DNA of 37,437 nt from an uncultured Ignavibacteria bacterium (GTDB taxonomy: Bacteria > Bacteroidota > Ignavibacteria > Kapaibacteriales > Kapaibacteriaceae). Every line of letters begins with the position of its first letter. The stretch's first letter is position 1. Position numbers and translations under genes: made by a program. The notes below the pieces were generated by a model. The model was not told where the DNA came from. It saw only the letters and a program-made list of their open reading frames with translations, and ran no database searches. Positions 7,420 to 15,995 of this stretch are shown here, piece by piece. The stretch spans positions 1-37,437 of the forward strand of contig CAJAIA010000044.1 of NCBI GenBank assembly GCA_903939735.1, given 5' to 3'.

Positions 7420-7581
7420 CAAAGGTCTGCAAAGTTTAAGACCTGTGCAAGGGGGCATGTGGGGGCGGAGCGAGGGAACTAGCGAGTATTGATTTTCTGA
7501 CGGAATATTTCTACATTTTCAGGGCACAATAAAGTGATATGATTTGGAAAGTATGTTGTGTGACAGTTAGGGAGAAAGATC

Positions 7582-8286
7582 ATGGTGCTCGATAAGCGAG
7601 ATACGGAGCTATGTTTGGCTGGGCGGCCAAATGACATCAACAACATTGGTTTGTTTCGGTTTGCAATCAGGTCATTCTGGGTTGTGACCGTCATGTTGTT
7701 GATGTTATCCTCGAGAGTCGCAACCGCACAGTGTCCGCCTCCGAGTGGTGGATGTACATGGAACTCAACCTGGACGCCGTACTTTACTTACAAAGGCTGC
7801 GTCACAGAAGCCCGCTTTTGCTATCGGAAATGCAATGGAGTGTGCGAAGTACGAATCGTCCAATGGCGTTTCATCGACAAGGTTTGCTTCGAGGGAAAGA
7901 CGGTCGATGAAGACTACTGGCGAATGGCCGAAGAGTACGTACTAGTCGCACTGAAGAATTACGTCTCATGTCTCGACAGCGTCTCAGGATGCCCGGTTGA
8001 AACATTCGTCACAATGCGAACACCAAGTGTTTGCGTTGAGGCATCGACCGATTCCTCTCTTGCGCTTAACATACTCCCCTGCGATACAGGCTACGGTCAC
8101 TGCGAGATTGTGTACGGGCTATGTAACGACCACAGCGTGTCGCCCCCGTTACTGCGAACTAGGCGCGTGTCACTTGCATCGGTCGGTGTTTGTTCGAAGT
8201 CCGCAACATTCGGCCACATCCCGATACCCAACACGCTTCCTCCTAACTGGTTAAGCGGCTGCTATGTTGTGTGCACATCTCCATAG
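7582..8286 (+). CDS. Secreted cysteine-rich protein of unknown function
   Basis: I do not recognise this 234-residue protein. It has a hydrophobic segment FWVVTVMLLML at about residues 32-42 followed by VATAQ, which fits signal peptidase cleavage after residue 49, although the 30-residue N-region is long. An in-frame TTG at about residue 24 would give a more standard signal peptide. I prefer ATG 7582 because GGAG lies just upstream. The mature part holds 16 cysteines, an even number spread over the chain, as expected for a disulfide-rich extracellular protein. There is no lipobox and no T9SS tail. It is followed after 48 bases by a T9SS cargo gene on the same strand, so the two may be expressed together. 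Confidence 0.7.
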   Translation: MVLDKRDTELCLAGRPNDINNIGLFRFAIRSFWVVTVMLLMLSSRVATAQCPPPSGGCTWNSTWTPYFTYKGCVTEARFCYRKCNGVCEVRIVQWRFIDKVCFEGKTVDEDYWRMAEEYVLVALKNYVSCLDSVSGCPVETFVTMRTPSVCVEASTDSSLALNILPCDTGYGHCEIVYGLCNDHSVSPPLLRTRRVSLASVGVCSKSATFGHIPIPNTLPPNWLSGCYVVCTSP

Positions 8287-8334
8287 CACACATCTGATGA
8301 TAGATCCGAATCACCACCTAAATGTAGACCAACC

Positions 8335-10596
8335 ATGTCATCATCCCGATACTGTGCAATCGCAGCAGCAGCATTACTGCTGTCGCATACAATCGTGGCA
8401 TTTAGTCAACCAGCACCAACGAAGGCGGACGTACTTGAACTAACAGGCTCCTTTCTCGCCTCTTGGGCTGAAGAATCGGGTCATGCATACTTACGCTCCG
8501 ATGGCATGATCGCCTATGCTTCGCGCGAAGGTGTGTTTTATCGCGAAGGAATCTCGACGCTTTCAATCAGCCCAATTCAGTTAGCACATCGGAGACAAGA
8601 TGGAAGCACCATCGTACTCCCAACACGAGATAGACGACGCTTATACAGAATTCAGAATGGTGTGATCACGGACTCTTTGAGTTTCTCCACACTTGGCCAG
8701 ATAACAGCGTTGGTTGCTGCCGACGACCGAACGCTGTTCTGCACCACTGACGGCGAGGTCGTTTTGACGAAGGCGGGCTCATTCGATATCGATCAGACGT
8801 GGAGCCAATACTCGGTAACAAGTGCAAGTGCCTCTCGTTCTCACATTACACTTGCAGGACGTGGTTTCGTGCGCGTCATAGGGTACGCTGGCACGAAGAC
8901 TGATACGGTCATCAACATGCCTTTTTTAACAGGGCTGCCGACATCAGTAGCGGCAAATCCGGATGCGTCACTCATTGCTGTGTCAGTGCGAGGTGATACC
9001 GATACAACGTTGCTTGCAGTATCACGAGAATTGGGCCCGTTTTCTGTCGTTGACACTTCAAAGTCAAGCTACCTCCTTGTTCCAGGGGCTGACAACGTTT
9101 TCGCGCTCAGCCGATCCAGTGCGATATCCGTAGTTCGTGATTCCATCAGTTGGCTTACAACTCGCGAGCGAGACCTAGTGAAGCAGGATGTCTTTGCGTT
9201 CGAGCCTCGATCCTATCACGTCGTGGACTCAGCTGTACATGCTTGCGGTGCACATGCATTCATTGGTACATGGGATCGATCGCTGGGGTGGGATGTTCAG
9301 TCATACATTCCGAGTGTTCCATTCCGAGCGTCAACAAGTGTTGGCGCCGCCGACAGAGGGGTATACATTTTCCAAGGCTTTGGCGGAACGCTGTTGCAGC
9401 GTAACAAGCAGAGCGACGCGTGGATTCCCAAGGATATCCGAGGCAGTTGCTTGCCCTCAAACACGTCCTGCCGGTCAGTTAGTGTAGCTCCAGATAGCAC
9501 CATTGCTACATTATGGAATGTCGTCGCGACACGTACTGTTGTGAATCCGAATACGGGCAAGACGGCTTGTGGAACAAGTGAGCAAGTGACGCCATCGTTC
9601 TTCATTGCCAGCAGTATCGATACACTCATTGGGTACAACATCATCAACGCCGCATTTATGTACTCAACCGATCTCGGCGAAAACTGGCGCATCTATGCAA
9701 GACCTCAGTCTCCCCCGAGTTCTACGCTTTCCGTGCTAGCGTTCCAACCCGGCAAGGCAATTTGGACGATAGAAAACGTGCAAGCCTCGGTAGACACAAC
9801 CGTGTATCGTTCATCGTTCATCGTGAAGCTGAGTGAATACCGAGGGAGCGAGCTCGTTCGATCTACTGAGTTTCCAGCGATATCGTCACTACGCTCCTGG
9901 GTAGTGAGAAACGACTCCTTGTATGCTATTACACTGTCGAACGAGATTGCGAGGAACGGGTCGACCTCGCTCGCCCTGTTTTCGCTTTCAGAACACGCAC
10001 ATACTATACTAGCGAGCCAACAAGAAAGCCGCCTCATTGCTCTCGCACTACAGGGCAACAGAGCCTTCGTCTCAGATTACGAGCGTAACGTATACTGTGT
10101 CAACTTCGGCGAGCCGACAGTGTTCAATGTGATTTCGACACGACCACCCTTGCAACATCCGCTGAGTTGGATTGCACTTGTCAACGACACAACACTCGTT
10201 GGACAAACGGCGTCAACGCCATTTCAACAACTTGTGATGCTCAACCTATCCGCAACTACGACATCGATTCGCGATGACGCTGCGCCTCGGGAGGGCTATG
10301 CCAAGGGGGCGAAAATATACTCTCTTGATGTTGCTCCGAATCCCGCGTCATCAATGATTATGATTGCGCTACCATCCATATTGTTTGAAGCGTCGACACA
10401 ATCAGCAAGGATTAGCGTTGTGGACATTCTCGGCAATGAGATACACCAGGAGACCGTCGTAAACTCAGACATGAGCCACAATAGTGGAATAGTTCCGACT
10501 CATCGTATCGATTGCAACAACTGGATACCTGGGGTCTATGCAATCACCGTTACCACTGGCCGTGCAGCAGCGCATGGGCGCGTGATCCGCCACTAA
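8335..10596 (+). CDS. Large secreted protein with type IX secretion sorting domain
   Basis: The protein has 753 residues. A signal peptide (SSRYCAIAAAALLLSHTIVAF, cleavage near residue 24) leads into a long beta-rich region. Repeated strand patterns and an Asp-box-like motif YSTDLGENW near residue 443 suggest a beta-propeller. The last 93 residues, from SLDVAPNP through DILGNEI and WIPGVYAITV, are a classic type A T9SS C-terminal sorting domain, so the protein should cross the outer membrane and be released or anchored to the surface. No catalytic motif is visible and the biological role is unknown. There is no clear SD before ATG 8335. It converges on the next gene with only four bases between stops. 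Confidence 0.88.
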   Translation: MSSSRYCAIAAAALLLSHTIVAFSQPAPTKADVLELTGSFLASWAEESGHAYLRSDGMIAYASREGVFYREGISTLSISPIQLAHRRQDGSTIVLPTRDRRRLYRIQNGVITDSLSFSTLGQITALVAADDRTLFCTTDGEVVLTKAGSFDIDQTWSQYSVTSASASRSHITLAGRGFVRVIGYAGTKTDTVINMPFLTGLPTSVAANPDASLIAVSVRGDTDTTLLAVSRELGPFSVVDTSKSSYLLVPGADNVFALSRSSAISVVRDSISWLTTRERDLVKQDVFAFEPRSYHVVDSAVHACGAHAFIGTWDRSLGWDVQSYIPSVPFRASTSVGAADRGVYIFQGFGGTLLQRNKQSDAWIPKDIRGSCLPSNTSCRSVSVAPDSTIATLWNVVATRTVVNPNTGKTACGTSEQVTPSFFIASSIDTLIGYNIINAAFMYSTDLGENWRIYARPQSPPSSTLSVLAFQPGKAIWTIENVQASVDTTVYRSSFIVKLSEYRGSELVRSTEFPAISSLRSWVVRNDSLYAITLSNEIARNGSTSLALFSLSEHAHTILASQQESRLIALALQGNRAFVSDYERNVYCVNFGEPTVFNVISTRPPLQHPLSWIALVNDTTLVGQTASTPFQQLVMLNLSATTTSIRDDAAPREGYAKGAKIYSLDVAPNPASSMIMIALPSILFEASTQSARISVVDILGNEIHQETVVNSDMSHNSGIVPTHRIDCNNWIPGVYAITVTTGRAAAHGRVIRH

Positions 10597-10600
10597 AGCG

Positions 10601-11044
10601 TTACTTCGTTAGCAACCTCAGGTCTGCACCTGCATTCGCCAGTGGTTTTGTTGCACTGCAAATGCTTGTGCTAAGAACACCGTCTCTGATGTATGCGTAG
10701 ACAAGATATGCGTTGCCGACAGTGAAACTGTACCCACAGGCAGCACCATATGCTGCAGTGACAACTATTACGGTGTCTGACACAGCGCCTTTGTACGCAC
10801 CCTGTGACAAGATCGTATTGCGCACCTCGATTCTAGTCTGGAATGTACTGCTGTATTCCGTCGGAAGATAGTGCACTTCTACTGTGTCCTGTGCTACCAC
10901 CATACCGGAAAACACTACATCCGTTGTGGCGATGTGTTCCTGGAGTGGCACGTTGATGCAGGTACATGGCACTGTCGAAGTGGGCAGTGCCGACGGCCCA
11001 GACGTTAGGATCGCGGCGGTAAGAAGCGCAAGCATCGTCTGCAT
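10601..11044 (-). CDS. Small secreted protein, probable NTR/TIMP-like fold
   Basis: The protein has 147 residues with a signal peptide (LALLTAAILTSGPSA). The mature chain begins with a CTC pair (Cys27, Cys29), and two more cysteines lie at AACGYSF and TSICSAT. An N-terminal CxC with later partners, the phrase VFSGMVV, and YSFTVGNAYLVYAY resemble bacterial proteins with the netrin/TIMP-like domain. The assignment rests on pattern, not on a search. GGAGG precedes ATG 11044. It starts 21 bases after purE, so it is probably carried on the engB-purE transcript although its role looks unrelated. Confidence 0.65.
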   Translation of the reverse strand: MQTMLALLTAAILTSGPSALPTSTVPCTCINVPLQEHIATTDVVFSGMVVAQDTVEVHYLPTEYSSTFQTRIEVRNTILSQGAYKGAVSDTVIVVTAAYGAACGYSFTVGNAYLVYAYIRDGVLSTSICSATKPLANAGADLRLLTK

Positions 11045-11065
11045 GTAATGCCTCCAGAATCCGAT

Positions 11066-11551
11066 CTATAGATTCTCGTTCTTCTTCCGTGACTCTTCAG
11101 CCATTGCCGATTTGAAGGCTGCGAGCTTCGTGCGGAGTTCTGGCAATGCGATGGCGAGCATCTCGATTGCGAGGATACCTGCGTTACGGCCTGCGCCGAT
11201 GGCGACTGTAGCAACGGGCACGCCGCTTGGCATTTGAACGATGCTCATCAATGAGTCGAGTCCGCGGAGTTGCTTGGTAGGAATCGGAACGCCGATCACC
11301 GGCAATGTGGAGTACGATGCAATCATACCTGGCAGGTGGGCTGCGCCACCAGCACCAGCGATAATCACATCAATGCCGCGCTCGTGTGCTGTGCTACCGT
11401 AGGCAGCCATGTCGGCCGGTGTGCGGTGCGCGCTTACGACCTTGATCTCGTATGGGACGCCGAACTCTTCGCAGACATGTGCGGCTTCGCGCATCACAGG
11501 AAGATCGGAATCGCTTCCCATGATGATACCAATGCGTGGTTGCGTTGTCAT
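11066..11551 (-). CDS. purE: N5-carboxyaminoimidazole ribonucleotide mutase
   Basis: The protein has 161 residues. It moves the carboxyl group of N5-CAIR to make CAIR in purine synthesis. Family motifs are [12 protein letters not shown] at the N-terminus, VSAHRTP with the catalytic His near residue 42, and [12 protein letters not shown]. Its length and motifs match class I PurE; the partner purK is not in the window. The ATG overlaps the engB stop as ATGA, so translation is coupled to engB. Confidence 0.95.
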   Translation of the reverse strand: MTTQPRIGIIMGSDSDLPVMREAAHVCEEFGVPYEIKVVSAHRTPADMAAYGSTAHERGIDVIIAGAGGAAHLPGMIASYSTLPVIGVPIPTKQLRGLDSLMSIVQMPSGVPVATVAIGAGRNAGILAIEMLAIALPELRTKLAAFKSAMAEESRKKNENL

Positions 11552-12165
11552 GACTCCTCCGTTTGAGAGAGCTGTACGATGCGTTTGATAAGACCCAACA
11601 TATTGTGCCGACCGAGACCAGTTTCACTCGACGTTGGGAGAACATCAACAAAGTGCTGACAGTTCGAGAGGAGATCGCGGACTTGTTGCTCGCGCTCGAC
11701 GAGGGCTTGCGGCTTGAGTTTGTCACACTTGGTGAGGATCACCACAAAACGTCGCTTATTGAACTCCAGCTCTTCGAGCATCGCCATATCAAGCGGCTGT
11801 GGATCATGGCGTGCGTCAACGAGCACACATGTGAGCGCCAGGTTCGGACGGCGCATCACGTAGGCCTTGATGAGATGCGAGAACTGCTCGCGCTGCGTCT
11901 TACTCACGCGTGCGTAGCCATACCCCGGAAGGTCCACCAACATGAAGTTCATGTCGGTCACAAAGAAGTTAATCTCCTGCGTCTTTCCCGGCGTATTCGA
12001 TACGCGTGCAAGTTTTCCGTGCCGCGTCAGCGTGTTGATCAGCGACGACTTTCCAACATTGGAACGACCAATCATGGCTACCTCTGGAAGTGACGTATCC
12101 GGAAAATGCTCCGGCTTGGTCGCCCCCTTTACAAAGGTTGCGTTGAGTTGAATGTCGTGTGCCAT
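11548..12165 (-). CDS. engB: Ribosome biogenesis GTP-binding protein EngB/YsxC
   Basis: This TRAFAC GTPase of 205 residues assists large-subunit assembly. The G motifs are GRSNVGKSS (G1, near residue 33), TPGKTQ (G2), DLPGYGYA (G3), LTKCDKLK (G4) and a TSS segment (G5). The family-typical [10 protein letters not shown] lead-in supports the start at 12165. The ATG lies only a few bases after the T tract of the rplQ terminator, with no SD between, so its translation must rely on read-through transcripts or an SD-less start. It is followed by purE with an ATGA overlap. Confidence 0.94.
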   Translation of the reverse strand: MAHDIQLNATFVKGATKPEHFPDTSLPEVAMIGRSNVGKSSLINTLTRHGKLARVSNTPGKTQEINFFVTDMNFMLVDLPGYGYARVSKTQREQFSHLIKAYVMRRPNLALTCVLVDARHDPQPLDMAMLEELEFNKRRFVVILTKCDKLKPQALVEREQQVRDLLSNCQHFVDVLPTSSETGLGRHNMLGLIKRIVQLSQTEES

Positions 12166-12170
12166 GTTGT

Positions 12171-12209
12171 AAAAAACGGAAACGCCGGAAGCTGGTGCTC
12201 CCGGCGTTT
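12171..12209 (-). terminator. Intrinsic terminator after rplQ
   Basis: On the minus strand AAACGCCGGGAGC pairs with GCTTCCGGCGTTT (one G-T wobble) around an ACCA loop, followed by CCG and six T. The 13-bp stem with a T tract 22 bases after the rplQ stop is a strong terminator for the ribosomal protein operon. The T tract ends five bases before the engB start codon. Confidence 0.9.
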
Positions 12210-12230
12210 GATACGGTACAACGTGAAATG

Positions 12231-12905
12231 TTACTCGGCCGATGCTCCGCCGTCTGCACCTGCATCTGCTGTTGAGTCTGCTGCGTCTGTGCCAGTTTCT
12301 GCTGGCGCTTCTGCTGGAGCCTCGACTGGTGCTTCCACCGGTGCTTCTACTGGAGCCTCTGCTGGAGCTTCTTCAGCTACAACGGCTGCTGCAACGACTG
12401 CTTCAGCGACTGGTGCTGGTGCTGCTGGCTTTGGCTTCGCCATTGGCTTTGGCTTTGCTGGGCCCTTCGCGACCTTACGCTTTGTTGACGACGAGCGACC
12501 ATCTTGTGGATTCGACCAATCAACGAGTTCGATCATAGCCGTGTCGGCATTATCGCCGCGACGCTGACCAAGCTTGATGATACGTGTGTATCCACCGTTG
12601 CGCTCGAGAACGAGCGGTGCAATCGTATCGAACAGCTCTTGCAGGACGGCCTTGTTCTTGATGAAGCGACCAACCATACGACGGTTGTGCACGTCAACAC
12701 CAGAAATAGTACCCGTCTTCTCAGAGCGATGAGCGTTACGAGCACGCGTGATCAACTGCTCTGCAAACGGACGAAGTTCCTTCGCCTTTGCAACCGTTGT
12801 AACAACGCGCTTATGTTCGAAAAGTGATGTAGCCATGTTCGCAAGCATCGCGCGCTTGTGGCTCGCGGTACGCTTGAGTTTTCGGCCTGCATACTGGTGA
12901 CGCAT
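12231..12905 (-). CDS. rplQ: 50S ribosomal protein L17 with long low-complexity tail
   Basis: Residues 1-130 are a normal L17, from MRHQYAGRKLKRTASHKRAML to MIELVDW, located near the exit tunnel of the large subunit. After that comes a Lys/Pro-rich stretch (about 140-165) and then an acidic Ala/Pro/Glu tail with repeated EAP(V/A) units at about 180-203. The total of 224 is far beyond the usual 115-170. AAGGAG precedes ATG 12905. It is the last gene of the operon and is followed directly by the terminator. The tail repeats in DNA may vary in copy number. Confidence 0.95.
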   Translation of the reverse strand: MRHQYAGRKLKRTASHKRAMLANMATSLFEHKRVVTTVAKAKELRPFAEQLITRARNAHRSEKTGTISGVDVHNRRMVGRFIKNKAVLQELFDTIAPLVLERNGGYTRIIKLGQRRGDNADTAMIELVDWSNPQDGRSSSTKRKVAKGPAKPKPMAKPKPAAPAPVAEAVVAAAVVAEEAPAEAPVEAPVEAPVEAPAEAPAETGTDAADSTADAGADGGASAE

Positions 12906-12925
12906 GGGGTTCTCCTTAGCCTTCC

Positions 12926-13948
12926 TTAGTCATTCTTCTTGTCGTCGTCGCGCAGGTAGCTGTCGACGTTCATACCAAACTGCAGTCCGTTCTGCACAAC
13001 AACATCAGCGAGTTCCGAGAGTGACTTGCGACCGAAGTTACGGAACTTCAGAAGGTCGGATTCCTGGAGGCTCACGAGATCTGCCAGCGTCTTGATGCTT
13101 GCAGCCTTGAGGCAGTTGTGCGCGCGTACGCTGAGTTCAAGTTCATCTACTGGCTGAAGCAGAATGCGGCGAACACGTGCGCGCTCGCGCTCAGCTTCTG
13201 TGTCGGCAACCGGAGCATCGTTTTGCTCTGGAGCACCGCCACCGATTGATGGGTTTACACCAAGAAACAATGCAACGTGTGAGCGGAGGATGGCTGCAGA
13301 GTGCTCGATAGCTTCCTTTGCAGTAATCGATCCGTCTGTGCTTACATCAAGTACAAGGCGCTCGTAGTCTGTCTTCTGGCCGACGCGGAACGGTTCTACA
13401 TTGTAGATAACATTCTTGATCGGAGTATAGATCGCATCGATTGGAAGCATGCCCAACGGGAAGTCGGCTTGATTCTGCTCTTCTGACGGAACGTAGCCCT
13501 TGCCACGACCGATACGAATCTCTACGTCAAAATCTGCGTCATCAGCAAGTGTTGCGATCTTCTTAGCTGGATCGAGCACCTCGATCGCGCCTGCTGTTGC
13601 ATCCTGAATCATCTGCGCTGTCCAGGTCTTCTGACCCTTTACGCGGAACGAAATCCGGCTTGGCGCCTTAGGATCGACGATACGGAACCGTACTTCCTTC
13701 AGATTCAGAATGATTTCGCACATGTCTTCGACAACACCGGCGATTGTCTGAAACTCATGCTGCACATCGGAGATCTTAACGCCTACGATAGCGGATCCTT
13801 GGATCGACGAGAGGAGTACGCGACGAAACGCGTTGCCAATCGTTGTTCCATAACCTTCTTCGAGGGGATTCAGTACGAATCGAGCATGGTACGGACTGCC
13901 GAGCTCTTCGACGACGATGCCTTCTGGCATCTGCATCTGCATGTTCAT
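12926..13948 (-). CDS. rpoA: DNA-directed RNA polymerase subunit alpha
   Basis: The protein has 340 residues. The N-terminal domain with GTTIGNAFRRVLLSS dimerises and nucleates polymerase assembly. The C-terminal domain (from about LLQPVDELELSVRAHNCL to GLQFGM) carries the helix-hairpin-helix that contacts DNA and activators. I chose ATG 13948 because AAGGAAG precedes it; a GTG at 13972 would add eight residues without an SD. Only 48 bases separate it from rpsK: the rpsD (S4) gene normally found between them is missing. Confidence 0.96.
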   Translation of the reverse strand: MNMQMQMPEGIVVEELGSPYHARFVLNPLEEGYGTTIGNAFRRVLLSSIQGSAIVGVKISDVQHEFQTIAGVVEDMCEIILNLKEVRFRIVDPKAPSRISFRVKGQKTWTAQMIQDATAGAIEVLDPAKKIATLADDADFDVEIRIGRGKGYVPSEEQNQADFPLGMLPIDAIYTPIKNVIYNVEPFRVGQKTDYERLVLDVSTDGSITAKEAIEHSAAILRSHVALFLGVNPSIGGGAPEQNDAPVADTEAERERARVRRILLQPVDELELSVRAHNCLKAASIKTLADLVSLQESDLLKFRNFGRKSLSELADVVVQNGLQFGMNVDSYLRDDDKKND

Positions 13949-13996
13949 GGCCTTCCTTGGGTCAATAGTCACGAGTAATTGATTGAGTCGAAACGA

Positions 13997-14383
13997 TTAG
14001 ACGCGACGCTTCTTTGGCGGGCGGCAACCGTTATGCGGCAGTGGCGTTTGGTCGAGAATCGAGAGGACTTCGAATCCAGCCTGCGTAAGCGCGCGGATAG
14101 CGGCTTCGCGACCTGATCCAGGGCCCTTGACGACCACATCGACCTTGCGAAGGCCCATTTCGAAGGCTTCGCGTGCAGCCTTGTCGGCAGACACTTGGGA
14201 TGCGTAAGGCGTATTCTTCTTCGAGCCACGGAAGCCGTTCTTGCCTGCCGATGACCACGAAAGCGTATTGCCGTACGTGTCGGTGATTGTCACGATTACA
14301 TTGTTGAACGTAGCACGCACAAACACCTTGCCGTGTACATCCGCAACGATTTTGCGCTTTACGCGCTTCTTTGCTGCTGCCAT
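13997..14383 (-). CDS. rpsK: 30S ribosomal protein S11
   Basis: The protein has 128 residues with the family core [19 protein letters not shown] and the C-terminal [12 protein letters not shown]11 sits on the platform of the small subunit next to the mRNA exit. It follows rpsM by 17 bases and is followed by rpoA with no rpsD between. Confidence 0.97.
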   Translation of the reverse strand: MAAAKKRVKRKIVADVHGKVFVRATFNNVIVTITDTYGNTLSWSSAGKNGFRGSKKNTPYASQVSADKAAREAFEMGLRKVDVVVKGPGSGREAAIRALTQAGFEVLSILDQTPLPHNGCRPPKKRRV

Positions 14384-14400
14384 TGTCGTTCAGTCCTTTC

Positions 14401-14778
14401 TTACTTCTTCACTGCCTTCTTCTTACCGGCCACTGTCTTACGCTTACCCTTACGAGTACGCGCATTCGTACGTGTACGCTGTCCGCGAGCCGGAAGACCA
14501 CGGCGATGGCGCAAGCCACGATAACAACCTACATCCATCAGACGCTTGATGTTCAGCTGCACTTCCGAGCGAAGCTGTCCTTCAACCTTGTAGTCGGCCA
14601 GTACCTGACGGATACGAGCGATTTCATCGTCCGTCCATGTCGATACACGCTTGCTGTGATCAATGCCGGCTTTATCCAACACCTGACCACTCAGCGTCCT
14701 GCCGATGCCGAAGATGTACGTCATCGCGATGATGCCGCGCTTATTTTTTGGGAGGTCGATACCTGCGATACGAGCCAC
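14401..14778 (-). CDS. rpsM: 30S ribosomal protein S13
   Basis: The protein has 125 residues. [14 protein letters not shown] at the N-terminus and [26 protein letters not shown] near the end are S13 signatures; the basic tail reaches the P-site tRNA. The start is GTG at 14778, supported by AGGAG seven bases upstream and by exact agreement with the family N-terminus. Confidence 0.97.
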   Translation of the reverse strand: MARIAGIDLPKNKRGIIAMTYIFGIGRTLSGQVLDKAGIDHSKRVSTWTDDEIARIRQVLADYKVEGQLRSEVQLNIKRLMDVGCYRGLRHRRGLPARGQRTRTNARTRKGKRKTVAGKKKAVKK

Positions 14779-14793
14779 TGTGTGTCTCCTGAA

Positions 14794-14910
14794 TTAGCCT
14801 TGACGTTGCTTGAAGCGAGGGTTCTTCTTGTTGATGATGTACACCCTTCCCTTACGACGAACAATCTTGTCGTCGGGACTGCGCTTCTTCACCGATGCTT
14901 GAACCTTCAT
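14794..14910 (-). CDS. rpmJ: 50S ribosomal protein L36
   Basis: The small basic protein has 38 residues, [14 protein letters not shown] at the start and NPRFKQRQG at the end. It lacks all the Cys/His zinc ligands of the C+ form, so it is a zinc-independent C- type, like the 38-residue L36 of Bacteroidota. It lies between infA and rpsM, its usual place. Confidence 0.96.
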   Translation of the reverse strand: MKVQASVKKRSPDDKIVRRKGRVYIINKKNPRFKQRQG

Positions 14911-14948
14911 GAGAAAACCTTTCGATGTCGATCGAGTTTGTTGCCTAT

Positions 14949-15167
14949 TTACTTGTAGCGGTACACAATGCGACCCTTTGACAGGTCGTATGGTGACATT
15001 TCCACCGTGACTTTATCGCCACGGAAAATCTTGATGAAGTGCATGCGCATCTTCCCGGAGACGTGCGCAAGGATTTTGTGTCCGTTGTCCAGCTTTACGA
15101 TAAACTGGGTGTTCGGCAACGCTTCCTCGATCACACCATCAACCCGTATGACGTCTTCGCGACCCAT
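14949..15167 (-). CDS. infA: Translation initiation factor IF-1
   Basis: The S1/OB-fold protein has 72 residues ([20 protein letters not shown], then [15 protein letters not shown] and [15 protein letters not shown]). It binds the A site of the 30S subunit during initiation. ATG 15167 gives the canonical 72 residues; the TTG one codon upstream is ignored. Confidence 0.97.
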   Translation of the reverse strand: MGREDVIRVDGVIEEALPNTQFIVKLDNGHKILAHVSGKMRMHFIKIFRGDKVTVEMSPYDLSKGRIVYRYK

Positions 15168-15192
15168 CAAAACCTTTGTATGAAAATGACCG

Positions 15193-15990
15193 TTACTCCA
15201 TTGCTGTCAGAATCTTCGGCGTGGTTCCGTCTATCACAATCGTGTGTTCGAAATGTGCTGACGGTTTTCCGTCTGCCGCGTACACCGTCCATCCATCGCT
15301 TGCCGTGTGGACATGGAACAAGCCCATGTTTACCATCGGTTCGATCGCCAATGCCATCCCATTCTTGAGCTTGGCATTTGGGAATCTGCTTCGGTGAAGC
15401 AGACCCGGGACGAAGTTCGGGACAGGGGGCTCTTCGTGCAGATGACGGCCAATGCCGTGTCCGACGAGTTCCCGCACTACCGAAAACCCTTGATTTTCAA
15501 CATACGTTTGGACTGCTTTCGCGATGTCATACACGCGATTTCCGTCCACTGCTTGCTCAATGCCACGTCGGAGTGACTCCTTCGTTACGTCGAGCAGACG
15601 TTGCTTTTCTGTTGAGATCTCGCCCACCGGATAGGTGAACGCGCTATCTCCGTAGTATCCATCGTAACGAACGCCAACGTCAACGGTTACGATCTGTCCT
15701 TCTTTCAATGCACGCTGCCCAGGCATACCGTGCACCACTTCTTCATCGATGCTGATACAGGCTGACGAAGGATACACCTTGCCATCAACCTCGTATCCCT
15801 TGAACGCCGGTTCGCCGCCACGTGTGAGGATGAAATCCTCAACAATCGCATCCAGCTCGCCCGTCGTGACTCCCGGCTTCACAAACCCCTTCATGTGGTT
15901 GAGCACGTCCGCAACAATGCGACACGCCTTTTCCATCTTGACAATCTCATCCGCTGTGAGCGTTGAGATATTGAGGTCTGCTACCGCCAT
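15193..15990 (-). CDS. map: Type I methionine aminopeptidase
   Basis: The protein has 265 residues and removes the initiator methionine from nascent proteins. The pita-bread metalloprotease residues are visible: [17 protein letters not shown] holds two metal-binding Asp, [12 protein letters not shown] holds the metal His, and [12 protein letters not shown] and FEHTIVI hold the Glu ligands and His. It is located between secY and infA; adk, often found between secY and map, is absent. Confidence 0.97.
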   Translation of the reverse strand: MAVADLNISTLTADEIVKMEKACRIVADVLNHMKGFVKPGVTTGELDAIVEDFILTRGGEPAFKGYEVDGKVYPSSACISIDEEVVHGMPGQRALKEGQIVTVDVGVRYDGYYGDSAFTYPVGEISTEKQRLLDVTKESLRRGIEQAVDGNRVYDIAKAVQTYVENQGFSVVRELVGHGIGRHLHEEPPVPNFVPGLLHRSRFPNAKLKNGMALAIEPMVNMGLFHVHTASDGWTVYAADGKPSAHFEHTIVIDGTTPKILTAME

Positions 15991-15995
15991 CGATC

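Larger units (their letters stand above)
7219..7581. promoter_or_regulatory. Divergent intergenic region upstream of the arginine operon and a secreted-protein gene
   Basis: No supported gene lies in these 363 bases. On the minus strand they must hold the arginine operon promoter and leader. I find no perfect TAnnTTTG box there, only near matches AAACTTTG and GACCTTTG around 7422-7442. A small inverted repeat GATGAGC/GCTCATC (7263-7269 with 7285-7291) would form a leader hairpin 45 bases before the start codon. On the plus strand an imperfect box TATGATTTG at 7538-7546 precedes the gene at 7582. A larger palindrome and a relative of the left-end repeat are listed separately. Confidence 0.5.

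Noticed and set aside
7422-7442. Arginine operon promoter at AAACTTTG or GACCTTTG on the minus strand
   Set aside because: Each box has one mismatch in a key position and no -33 TTTG at proper distance; too weak to call.
12106-12567. Plus-strand frame with repeated GASTGAST residues
   Set aside because: It is the antisense reading of the EAP repeats at the end of rplQ plus the terminator; no independent support.
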